Assembly: GCA_016783565.1 (NCBI GenBank)
Contig: JADHWI010000020.1
Span: 1 to 39,024, forward strand
Direction of reading: 5' to 3'
From: Kiritimatiellia bacterium
GTDB lineage: Bacteria > Verrucomicrobiota > Kiritimatiellia > UBA8416 > JADHWI01
Length of the DNA stretch: 39,024 nucleotides
Shown here: in pieces, positions 16,791 to 24,045 of the stretch
Layout: every line of letters begins with the position of its first letter
Numbering within the stretch: the first letter of the stretch is position 1
Notes under the pieces: generated by a model
The model's database searches: none
The model's input: only the letters and a program-made list of their open reading frames with translations
Told to the model about the DNA's origin: nothing
Made by a program: the position numbers and the translations under genes

Positions 16791-17468
16791 CTAGATCCAT
16801 CCACGCAACCGATATACCAGCAACGCTGTCAATTCACGAGCTACATCAGCCTGCGCAGACAGATTTGACCATATGGCATACCGAAGCGCCAGATTCTTTC
16901 CCATATCCGCTTCCACACCAGTATTGTGCGCGGCAATCGTCGAGACCTGCGTAAATCCCTGCTTTTGAAAACACATCAAGGAGCGCCGCGTATGCCAGGG
17001 CGAAGTCACCACTACCAGCGGTTTCCCAAATGCCTCTTCTCCCAGCATCCTGGCAATGTTTACTGCCTGCTCATACGTATTCAATCCCTCTGATTCCATC
17101 AGAACGGATGCTTCAGGAATTCCTCGCAACACCAATTCATCGCGCATCCGGCTCGCACTGTCTTCATTCGAATCCCCATTCGAAGGCAATGCCACAATAC
17201 AAGTCATGTTCGTGTGTTCGCGTCCAAACCTGGCCGCATAATAGGTACGCATCAACCCTGTCTTACTCGGAATACCACTGCCCCCAAGCACCACCATGTA
17301 CCGTGGCAACTCAAGAATCTCCGCATCCCTGCAGGATAGCCAATCGGTCAACGAACGCGGGAGCCCCAGGAAACCGACAACAAACTGAAGGATAAATAAG
17401 ATGGCACAAAGCCGAACCGTCACACGCCCCATGCGCGCGAGACGCTCTCTGAAAGAAACCACACTCAT
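16791..17468 (-). CDS. YdcF-like (DUF218) membrane-anchored protein
   Basis: This 225-residue protein has one N-terminal membrane helix (residues 16-38) followed by a DUF218/YdcF domain: 'YMVVLGGSGIP', 'SRMRDELVLRGIPEASVLME', 'SEGLNTYEQAVNIARML', 'VVVTSPWHTRRSLMCFQKQG'. These are the conserved G-G, E..S..T and S..H..R blocks of the family. Members such as SanA and YdcF take part in envelope integrity, and YdcF binds SAM, but the activity is not settled. ATG 17468 has AGGGG 4 nt upstream. It is the last recognisable gene of the minus-strand run rarA to xseB and lies 57 bases after xseB. Confidence 0.82.
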   Translation of the reverse strand: MSVVSFRERLARMGRVTVRLCAILFILQFVVGFLGLPRSLTDWLSCRDAEILELPRYMVVLGGSGIPSKTGLMRTYYAARFGREHTNMTCIVALPSNGDSNEDSASRMRDELVLRGIPEASVLMESEGLNTYEQAVNIARMLGEEAFGKPLVVVTSPWHTRRSLMCFQKQGFTQVSTIAAHNTGVEADMGKNLALRYAIWSNLSAQADVARELTALLVYRLRGWI

Positions 17469-17525
17469 ACATCCCCCTACCTGCGTGCCAGAGCTTTCGA
17501 CAAAAACCTTGCGGAATAAGGCAGA

Positions 17526-17837
17526 CTAAAACAGCTCGTCATCACCATCTTCCGAGGCCAGTTCCTGCAACGGTTCATTCTCCGGTTCGGTTTCAAATGG
17601 CTCTGCAACAACAGAACCGTCTTCTTTACGGATCAGGACCTCAATCTTGCGCTCCACTTCATTCAGTTTACCAGCACAAAGCTTGATCAATGTCTGGCCT
17701 TCCTCGAAGTGTCCGATCATCTTCTCCAGATCCAGCTCACCGCTTTCCATCTCGGCAACCAATTTTTCAAGGCGCTCCAGAGATTTCTCAAACCCAGGGG
17801 CCTTCTGTTTTGTCTTGGATTCCTTCTTCTCAGTCAT
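17526..17837 (-). CDS. xseB: exodeoxyribonuclease VII small subunit
   Basis: This 103-residue protein has the XseB core 'FEKSLERLEKLVAEMESGEL' followed by 'LEKMIGHFEEGQTLIKLC' and 'KLNEVERKIEVL', the two-helix coiled coil that binds XseA. Both ends carry charged extensions; the acidic tail (residues about 80-103) is longer than in E. coli (80 residues). It starts 6 bases after the xseA stop, with an AGGAGTAGG site, so the two subunits are surely co-expressed. Confidence 0.92.
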   Translation of the reverse strand: MTEKKESKTKQKAPGFEKSLERLEKLVAEMESGELDLEKMIGHFEEGQTLIKLCAGKLNEVERKIEVLIRKEDGSVVAEPFETEPENEPLQELASEDGDDELF

Positions 17838-17843
17838 CGTGTC

Positions 17844-19154
17844 CTACTCCTCTTCAATTCCCTTGTCGATTGTCTGTACCTCTGCAGTAAATGATCCCTG
17901 AGCCAACGTGGTGGTCACAGCCTGCCCCTCTGTAATCGCTTCAACTCCGCGCAGCACATGCCCGGATTCATCACGTGTAATACTGTAACCACGCCCCAAC
18001 ACGGCTATTGGGCTTAAGACACGAAGCTGTGCTTCGAGTTGCGCCAATCGGTGACGAGCGTTTTGCGCCTGCATCGCCACGCAATGCGACATGCGCATCC
18101 CCATATCATCCAACCGTTGCGACGTCTCACTAACGGATTGCTGTAGTGCATGACGCATCATGATCAGAAGTGACTGCACCTGCCGGCGATAACGCTCCAC
18201 CAGATTCGAAGGTTCTCGGAACACATAGTGACCGGAAACCGTAGACAATCGCGTTTGCAGGCCAGACAAGTGATCGCGCAGGGCCGCAGTCAATCGCATA
18301 CGCGTGCCTGCAAGCTGCTCTTCGAAAGCTTCCTTGGTTCCCACTACCAGCTCCGCTGCTGCGGATGGTGTCGGCGCCCGGACATCAGCAACAAAATCAC
18401 TGATCGTGAAATCAATCTCATGACCCACCGCAGAAATCACCGGGATAACGGAACGGGCAATGGCACGCGCAACCACCTCTTCATTAAAGGCCCAAAGATC
18501 CTCAATACTTCCACCTCCACGCCCCACAATCACTGCATCAATACCACCCCGGGCGTTCAACCCATCAATCGCCGCCGCAATCTCTGCCGCCGCACCTTCG
18601 CCCTGCACTTTGACGGGCCAGATCACCACGTGCAGGTTAGGGAACCGACGAGACACGACATTAAGAATATCACGGACGGCTGCCCCCGTGGCAGACGTCA
18701 CAACACCCACATGCTGAGGAAGCATGGGCAGAGGGCGCTTGCGCTCAACCGAAAAGAGGCCTTCTGTCTTGAGCTTTTCTTTTAGCTTCTCAAATTGCTC
18801 CTGTAGCGTTCCTTTACCGCCACCTTCCATGTGACGAATAATCATCTGGTAATTGCCACGTGCCTCGTAAACCGTAATATCACCAAAAACGCGAACCTTC
18901 ATGCCATCCGCCGGCTCGATCTTAAGGCCATGCCGATCCCCTCGGAACAGCACACCACTGAGCTGCGTGCGATCATCCTTCAGCGTCAGATAAACGTGAC
19001 CTGATGAGGGTTTGCGGACATTGGAGAGCTCCCCTTCCACCCACACGTGGCCGACCTGTGCCTCCAGAACCGCGCGCACACGCCGCGTCAATTCACTGAC
19101 CGTGTATACCTTGGCCGGTTTCGATTTATCCTGAATAGGCATCGTTTCGATCAT
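17844..19154 (-). CDS. xseA: exodeoxyribonuclease VII large subunit
   Basis: XseA is the catalytic subunit of the single-strand-specific exonuclease VII. It is 436 residues long. The N-terminal OB-fold is seen in 'YTVSELTRRVRAVLEAQVGH', 'VWVEGELSNVRKPSSGHVYL' and 'TLKDDRTQLSGVLFRG'. The catalytic domain has 'VGVVTSATGAAVRDILNV', 'VIVGRGGGSIEDLWAFNEE' and 'SAVGHEIDFTISDFVADVRAPTPSA' (split: GHE, D...D, RAPTPSA). The long helical C-terminal part binds XseB. ATG 19154 is chosen; GTG 19157 and ATG 19142 are also possible. It lies 48 bases downstream of ymdB. Confidence 0.93.
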   Translation of the reverse strand: MIETMPIQDKSKPAKVYTVSELTRRVRAVLEAQVGHVWVEGELSNVRKPSSGHVYLTLKDDRTQLSGVLFRGDRHGLKIEPADGMKVRVFGDITVYEARGNYQMIIRHMEGGGKGTLQEQFEKLKEKLKTEGLFSVERKRPLPMLPQHVGVVTSATGAAVRDILNVVSRRFPNLHVVIWPVKVQGEGAAAEIAAAIDGLNARGGIDAVIVGRGGGSIEDLWAFNEEVVARAIARSVIPVISAVGHEIDFTISDFVADVRAPTPSAAAELVVGTKEAFEEQLAGTRMRLTAALRDHLSGLQTRLSTVSGHYVFREPSNLVERYRRQVQSLLIMMRHALQQSVSETSQRLDDMGMRMSHCVAMQAQNARHRLAQLEAQLRVLSPIAVLGRGYSITRDESGHVLRGVEAITEGQAVTTTLAQGSFTAEVQTIDKGIEEE

Positions 19155-19206
19155 CACCCTTATATATGCATTGCCAACTCAACGTTGCAACATATCTCGA
19201 GCTTAC

Positions 19207-19989
19207 CTACCGACCCACGGTCTCCCGCAATCGACGAATACCGCGTGCGCGCCCCGTGGACTCATCCACATCAATGATTACACCCTCAAGTGTAACCCCC
19301 TCGGAAGCCACCTTGAAACGACTCGGCATACCTGAAAGAAACGTACCCGTCACCGTGTCGAGCTCCATCCCAATAGCCGAATCATGCGGTCCGGTCATCC
19401 CCAGATCAGTAATATAGGCCGACCCGCCCGGAAGAACCTTCTCATCGCTGGTCTGCACATGAGTATGCGTACCCACCACAGCCGAAACACGGCCATCCAG
19501 ATATCTCCCCATCACAACCTTCTCAGAGGTCGCCTCGGCATGAAAATCCACCAGAATCACCTTGCCGACTTCGCGGGCGCGTTTCACCTGTTCATCCGCA
19601 GCACGAAAAGGACAATCGTAAGGTTTCATAAAGACACGACCCACCAGGTTGATCACCGTCACTATACCCGCATCTGTGGTGACTGTGGTCATGCCTTTCC
19701 CAGGACAACCCGGCGCAAAATTTGCCGGTCGGATGATGCGAGAATCACGCTCAATATAAGCGGCCATGTCTTTTTGATCCCAGCTATGGTCACCCAGCGT
19801 CAAGACGTCTGCGCCCGCATCAAACAGCTCATTCGCAACGGAAGCAGAAAGCCCTTTCCCGCCAGCCGAGTTCTCAGCATTGGCAACCACCACATCAACT
19901 CGTCCTGCCTGTTTTTCTCGCGTAACAACCCAGGCGAAAGCTCGCCGCCCCGGCGACCCCATAATATCTCCCACCATCAATATTTTCAT
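19207..19989 (-). CDS. ymdB: YmdB-family metallophosphoesterase
   Basis: This 260-residue protein is of the YmdB family, dimetal phosphoesterases active on 2',3'-cyclic nucleotides. Metal-binding motifs are all present: 'ILMVGDIMGSPGRRA' (Asp), 'VVANAENSAGGKGL' (Glu/Asn), 'LTLGDHSWDQKDM' (Asp/His), 'ILVDFHAEATSEK' (His) and 'VVGTHTHVQTSDE' (two His). ATG 19989 is used because it begins directly with MKILMVGDIMG; the frame is open further upstream, but without homology. It follows rny by 125 bases, the same pairing as rny-ymdB in Bacillus, and suggests joint control of RNA turnover. Confidence 0.92.
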   Translation of the reverse strand: MKILMVGDIMGSPGRRAFAWVVTREKQAGRVDVVVANAENSAGGKGLSASVANELFDAGADVLTLGDHSWDQKDMAAYIERDSRIIRPANFAPGCPGKGMTTVTTDAGIVTVINLVGRVFMKPYDCPFRAADEQVKRAREVGKVILVDFHAEATSEKVVMGRYLDGRVSAVVGTHTHVQTSDEKVLPGGSAYITDLGMTGPHDSAIGMELDTVTGTFLSGMPSRFKVASEGVTLEGVIIDVDESTGRARGIRRLRETVGR

Positions 19990-20114
19990 TGCCTGCCTAT
20001 TCTCATCCTGCCACGCACAGAGAGTGGCTTTTACATGCATTGTTCAGGTTAAGTCGCCGCTACATCCATACCGTTTAACGCACGACCGCTCGCTTCTGCA
20101 ATAAGCCGATGTGC

Positions 20115-21668
20115 TTAATGCGCGAATTCAATGCATCGTGTCTCGCGAATCACGGTGACACGAATCTGACCAGGATACTTAAGGTCCGTCTCAATTTTAC
20201 CACGGATGTCTCGTGCCAACACTGCAGCCGCATTGTCGTCCATTGCATCCGGATCGACCACCACACGTACCTCACGCCCGGCCTGAATCGCATAGCTCTT
20301 TTTAACCCCGTCAAAATCGTTGGCAATGCCTTCGAGTTTCTCCAGACGTTTAATATAGATACCTGCCGTCGCCGAACGTGCACCAAGACGTGAACTTGAG
20401 ATGGTATCCGCCGCCGAACACAACACCGCGTACAGACTCTCTCCCTCGACCTCTTCGTGGTGAGCCGCCACCGCATTCACCACTATGGCGGATTCGCCGG
20501 ACCGCTTCAAAAGGTCAGCGCCAATGACCGCATGCCCGCCCTCGACTTCATGATCAAGAGCCTTACCGACATCGTGGAACAACCCAATGCGCCGGGCCAC
20601 TGCTGGTTCAAGTTCCAGTTCGGCCGCCATTGTCCCCATGAGATGCGCCACCTCCACGCTGTGCTGCAATACATTCTGCGTGTAACTGGTTCGAAACTTG
20701 AGTCGCCCAATCATACGAATCAATTCCGGGTCCACATCCTGCACATCCGCCATGTATGCGGACTCTTCACCGGCAGCGCGAATTGTTTCGCCGACATCTT
20801 CGCTCACCTTGGCCACTACTTCTTCGATACGGGCCGGGTGAATGCGACCATCCGCAAGAAGCTGCTCCAATGACTGTCGCGCAATCTCACGTCGAATCGG
20901 ATCAAACGAGGATAACACCACGGCCTCCGGAGTATCATCAATCAGAACATTCACACCTGTCGCTGCCTCAAGAGAACGGATATTGCGACCATCGCGACCA
21001 ATAATACGACCTTTCATGTCGTCGCTGGGCAACGCCACACTGCTGGTCATCATCTCGCTTGAGTGTCCCGAGGCAAAACGCTCAATGGCAAGACATACAA
21101 TCTTGCGTGCATCTCGCTCAGCACGCTCCTGAGCCTTCTCATGCAGTTTTCGGATCAGTATGCCCATTTCCGAATGCACTTCACTCTCGATGCGATCCAT
21201 GAGCGTCTTGCGCGCTTCTTCTCTCGACATTCCCGCCACACGCTGCAGCTCCTGCTTCTCGCGAGCAATTAACTTTTCAGCTTCCTGTTCTTTTTCTCGC
21301 AAGGTTACGGACTGCTCCTCAACCGCCTTGATTTTGCTGTCAATGGAGTGCTCTTTCTTATCAATCATGGCTACTTTGCGATCAAGATTGCTTTCCTTCT
21401 GATCAATCCGTTCTTCCAACGCCGTGAGCTCCTGACGACGCTGTTTCGTGGATGCCTCGAATTCCTCACGCGCTTTGAGCACATCTGTCTTGGCCTGAAC
21501 CTGGGCTTCCTTCCGAATGGTCTCTGATTCTGCTTTTGCACTCTTCAAGACCATCTCTGCCTGTTGCTCCGCACCACTCAGTCCGGAACGCCCAATCATC
21601 ATCCTTACAACGTAGCCCATTCCTACACCTGTCAGTGCGGCACAAACTGCGATTATTGCCATTTCCAT
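20115..21668 (-). CDS. rny: ribonuclease Y
   Basis: RNase Y is the membrane-bound endoribonuclease that starts mRNA decay. This 517-residue protein has one N-terminal membrane helix ('AIIAVCAALTGVGMGYVV'), a long charged coiled coil (residues about 35-195, many E/K/Q heptads), a KH domain ('GRIIGRDGRNIRSLEAATG') and an HD domain ('IGLFHDVGKALDHEVEGGHA') with the catalytic His-Asp. The length matches the family (about 520). ATG 21668 has GGAG 6 nt upstream and follows the fau stop by one base, so the two are translationally coupled. Confidence 0.95.
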   Translation of the reverse strand: MEMAIIAVCAALTGVGMGYVVRMMIGRSGLSGAEQQAEMVLKSAKAESETIRKEAQVQAKTDVLKAREEFEASTKQRRQELTALEERIDQKESNLDRKVAMIDKKEHSIDSKIKAVEEQSVTLREKEQEAEKLIAREKQELQRVAGMSREEARKTLMDRIESEVHSEMGILIRKLHEKAQERAERDARKIVCLAIERFASGHSSEMMTSSVALPSDDMKGRIIGRDGRNIRSLEAATGVNVLIDDTPEAVVLSSFDPIRREIARQSLEQLLADGRIHPARIEEVVAKVSEDVGETIRAAGEESAYMADVQDVDPELIRMIGRLKFRTSYTQNVLQHSVEVAHLMGTMAAELELEPAVARRIGLFHDVGKALDHEVEGGHAVIGADLLKRSGESAIVVNAVAAHHEEVEGESLYAVLCSAADTISSSRLGARSATAGIYIKRLEKLEGIANDFDGVKKSYAIQAGREVRVVVDPDAMDDNAAAVLARDIRGKIETDLKYPGQIRVTVIRETRCIEFAH

Positions 21669-21669
21669 G

Positions 21670-22248
21670 TCATTCTCCTTCTTTTTTCAAAACCCGACTT
21701 TCAGTCACCACCGCGTCCATCGGCACATCATGTGCGACTCTCGGCACGCGATCAAAGACCTGAAAGTCGAAGGCTAGTCCTACTTTCCATGCTCCTTTTA
21801 CACACGGTTCCACGGCCATCCGATCATAATAACCACCACCGTGACCCAATCGTCCCCCGTCGCGATCAAACGCCACCCCGGGAACCACCATACAATCAAT
21901 TGCTTCCTCATCGCCCGCCCAATCAGGGGAAACAGGCTCCAAAATACCCCACCGTCCAGCGCGTAACGTTACCTCGCCATCCATTCGACAAAGTCGATAT
22001 CTCCCGAAAGCCTCATCATAAGCAGGAATAAAAACAGATCGGCCAACCTCTCGGCAATCAGCCACAACAAGCTCAGTACTCACTTCTGCACCAAAAGCCA
22101 AATATGTGGCGACCGCTTTAGAACCCGAAAACTCAGAAAGCGCAAGCAACCGTTTCTGCACGTGGGTGCTTTGCGCAGCGACCCACGCTTCAGAGCATTG
22201 TGCGCGTTCGATGCGTACCGCTTTACGCAGATTTTCCTTTGCCCTCAC
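21670..22248 (-). CDS. fau: 5-formyltetrahydrofolate cyclo-ligase
   Basis: The enzyme converts 5-formyl-THF to 5,10-methenyl-THF with ATP. The 192-residue protein has the substrate-binding 'KAVATYLAFGAEVSTE', 'WGILEPVSPDWAG', 'DCMVVPGVAFDRDGGRLGHG' and the ATP/Mg motif 'GHGGGYYDRM'. The start is GTG 22248, which overlaps the rarA stop as GTGA and has AAGGGGGAGG just before it. A longer frame to 22296 gives a Gly/Arg-rich N-terminus inside rarA and is rejected. The rarA-fau pairing resembles the region of the 6S RNA gene in other bacteria. Confidence 0.9.
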   Translation of the reverse strand: MRAKENLRKAVRIERAQCSEAWVAAQSTHVQKRLLALSEFSGSKAVATYLAFGAEVSTELVVADCREVGRSVFIPAYDEAFGRYRLCRMDGEVTLRAGRWGILEPVSPDWAGDEEAIDCMVVPGVAFDRDGGRLGHGGGYYDRMAVEPCVKGAWKVGLAFDFQVFDRVPRVAHDVPMDAVVTESRVLKKEGE

Positions 22249-23585
22249 GCCTCCCCCTTCCTTTCTCCCCCGGGCACCACCCGCTCCGACTCCCACCGCT
22301 CCAGGCGTTGCCGGATTGTGTCTTCGTAGCCTTGAGTGGTCGGCTCATAAAAGCGATCCGTCGTCGGCATATATTGCTGCTCAACAACATGCCCCGAATA
22401 ATCATGAGGGTAAATATAGCGCTCTTCTTTCGCAGCCCCATCCGCCCGCGTGACATGCACGTTCTTGAGGTGTTCCGGCACCGCCAGAGATCGCCCCCCC
22501 TTGACAGCCTGAATGGCCTTGTCGATTGCAAGATACGCGGCATTACTTTTGGGAGCACAAGCAAGATATGTCGTGGCCTGCGAAAGAATGATGCGTGCCT
22601 CCGGCATACCCACGAATTCCGCCGCATGCATTGCCGAGGTCGCCAACGTCAGTCCACGCGGATCTGCATTGCCTATATCTTCGGCCGCAAGAATAACCAG
22701 CCTCCTGGCTATGAAACGTGGATCCTCTCCAGCATACAGCATCTTGCCCAGCCAGTATACCGCTGCGTGCGGATCCGATCCCCGCACACTCTTGATAAAC
22801 GCAGAAATCGTGTCGTAGTGCCCGTCTTCATCATGATCATACACCACCGCCTTCTTCTGGATAGAATCCTCCATGATGGCGCGCGTGATATGAATCACCC
22901 CCGAAGTCTCCGAGGGGCTGGTCAGCACCGCAACTTCCAGCGCATTGAGCGCCCGACGCGCATCCCCTTCACAAATACGGGCCGCATGCCGGGCCGCCTC
23001 TGCATCCAACTGCACCTCACGATCAGCCAGTCCACGTTCATCCTGAAGCGCTCGATTCAGCAACACTTCAATCGCCTCGTCCGACAAGGGAGACAACTCA
23101 AAGATCAGCGATCGCGATGTCAATGGAGTGTTGATGAAAATCAACGGGTTGTGCGTCGTCGCACCAATGAGCGTAATCGTGCCATCCTCCACATGAGGCA
23201 ATAACACATCCTGTTGAGCTTTGTTAAAACGGTGAATCTCGTCAATAAACAGGATGGTCTCCTGTCCGTCATGACGCAAACGCTGTGCCGCCAGGGCAAT
23301 CAACTCCCTCAGGGCCGACACATTAGCCGTCACGCCACTGGTTCGCTCAAAACGCCGCTGGGTGGTGGTTGCAATGACCTCCGCAAGAGACGTCTTACCG
23401 CAACCAGGAGGACCATAAAGGATAATGCTCTGAAGCCGATCCGCTTCAATGGCCCTGCGAAGAAGCTTACCAGGACCGAGAATAGCTTCCTGCCCGAAGA
23501 TGTCGTCCAAAGAACGTGGCCGCATCCTTGCGGCCAACGGCCGCTTTCGCGCCAGTGTTTCGCCATCTTTTTCGAACAGGTCCAT
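22245..23585 (-). CDS. rarA: replication-associated recombination protein A (RarA/MgsA)
   Basis: RarA is a clamp-loader-like AAA+ ATPase that acts at stalled replication forks. This 446-residue protein has 'LAARMRPRSLDDIFGQEAIL', Walker A 'YGPPGCGKTSLA', Walker B 'ETILFIDEIHRFNKAQQD', sensor 1 'ITLIGATTHNPLIF', 'RALNALEVAVL' and the C-terminal tetramerisation part with 'HYDTISAFIKSVRGSDPHAA' and 'YIYPHDY'. ATG 23585 is preceded by GGCGGGGC about 7 nt upstream. The reading frame opens 22 codons earlier, without a matching N-terminus. Confidence 0.95.
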   Translation of the reverse strand: MDLFEKDGETLARKRPLAARMRPRSLDDIFGQEAILGPGKLLRRAIEADRLQSIILYGPPGCGKTSLAEVIATTTQRRFERTSGVTANVSALRELIALAAQRLRHDGQETILFIDEIHRFNKAQQDVLLPHVEDGTITLIGATTHNPLIFINTPLTSRSLIFELSPLSDEAIEVLLNRALQDERGLADREVQLDAEAARHAARICEGDARRALNALEVAVLTSPSETSGVIHITRAIMEDSIQKKAVVYDHDEDGHYDTISAFIKSVRGSDPHAAVYWLGKMLYAGEDPRFIARRLVILAAEDIGNADPRGLTLATSAMHAAEFVGMPEARIILSQATTYLACAPKSNAAYLAIDKAIQAVKGGRSLAVPEHLKNVHVTRADGAAKEERYIYPHDYSGHVVEQQYMPTTDRFYEPTTQGYEDTIRQRLERWESERVVPGGERKGEA

Positions 23586-24045
23586 AAAAAACGCCCCGCC
23601 TTGTCGTCTCAGACCAGCTCTCTGTACCTCGATATACGAGGTGGGTGCCATATCCAGCGTTTCTCAGATCCCCGCAAGGAGGCATGTGATCCGCGCCGTA
23701 TTCCGGCTCCCAGAGAATTATAAAGGGTCAGAGAAAACTGCCTTACAGCGAACAAGGCAGGGCATTTTGAACCCAAATCTCAAAGTACAATGTCTATGTT
23801 TAAAGAACGATCTCCCGCCAATACCATCGGGCAACATAACCATCGGATCCACACTCTTCGGCGCGCTCCGCATTTTCGTTTCTCTCAGCATTAAGCTTCT
23901 GTTCAACACTACACACAACCAAACAGTTGAACAGAGCGATATAATCATCAGACAAAGACTTGTGGGTTGAAAAAACACCCCTACCTCAATTCGCTCTATC
24001 TTTCTATTCCTTCAAAGGAAGACCTGCGTAAGAACGCCCATCTCC
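23586..24045 (-). other. 460-base non-coding gap with structured elements; possible small RNA
   Basis: No convincing gene occupies this gap between pheT and rarA. Reading on the minus strand it contains, in order, a strong hairpin (10-bp perfect arms at 23926-23935 and 23898-23907, 18-base loop), a stretch with two GATGGT(T/A) copies about 23 bases apart, an intrinsic terminator (23731-23760), a perfect TATAAT (23717-23722) and a 6-bp hairpin (ACCTCG-TATAT-CGAGGT, 23625-23641). Hairpin to terminator spans about 200 nt. In several phyla the 6S RNA gene lies beside rarA or fau, so a 6S-like RNA is a reasonable guess, but no conserved sequence of 6S was recognised. The -35 region before TATAAT is poor. 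Confidence 0.35.
23731..23760 (-). terminator. intrinsic terminator upstream of rarA
   Basis: On the minus strand CTGCCTT (23754-23760) and AAGGCAG (23738-23744) form a perfect 7-bp stem with a 9-base loop, followed at once by TTTTCTC. It lies 286 bases past the pheT stop. It could end the thrS-pheT operon or a small RNA in the gap. Confidence 0.7.

Noticed and set aside
23821-23940. 5S rRNA, suggested by CCGATGGT-like words on the minus strand
   Set aside because: The rest of the 5S consensus (loop A, GAACxxxGAAGTTAAG context, closing helix) could not be aligned.
23718-23978. 86-codon minus-strand frame before rarA
   Set aside because: It runs through the hairpins and terminator, has no ribosome site and no recognisable domain.
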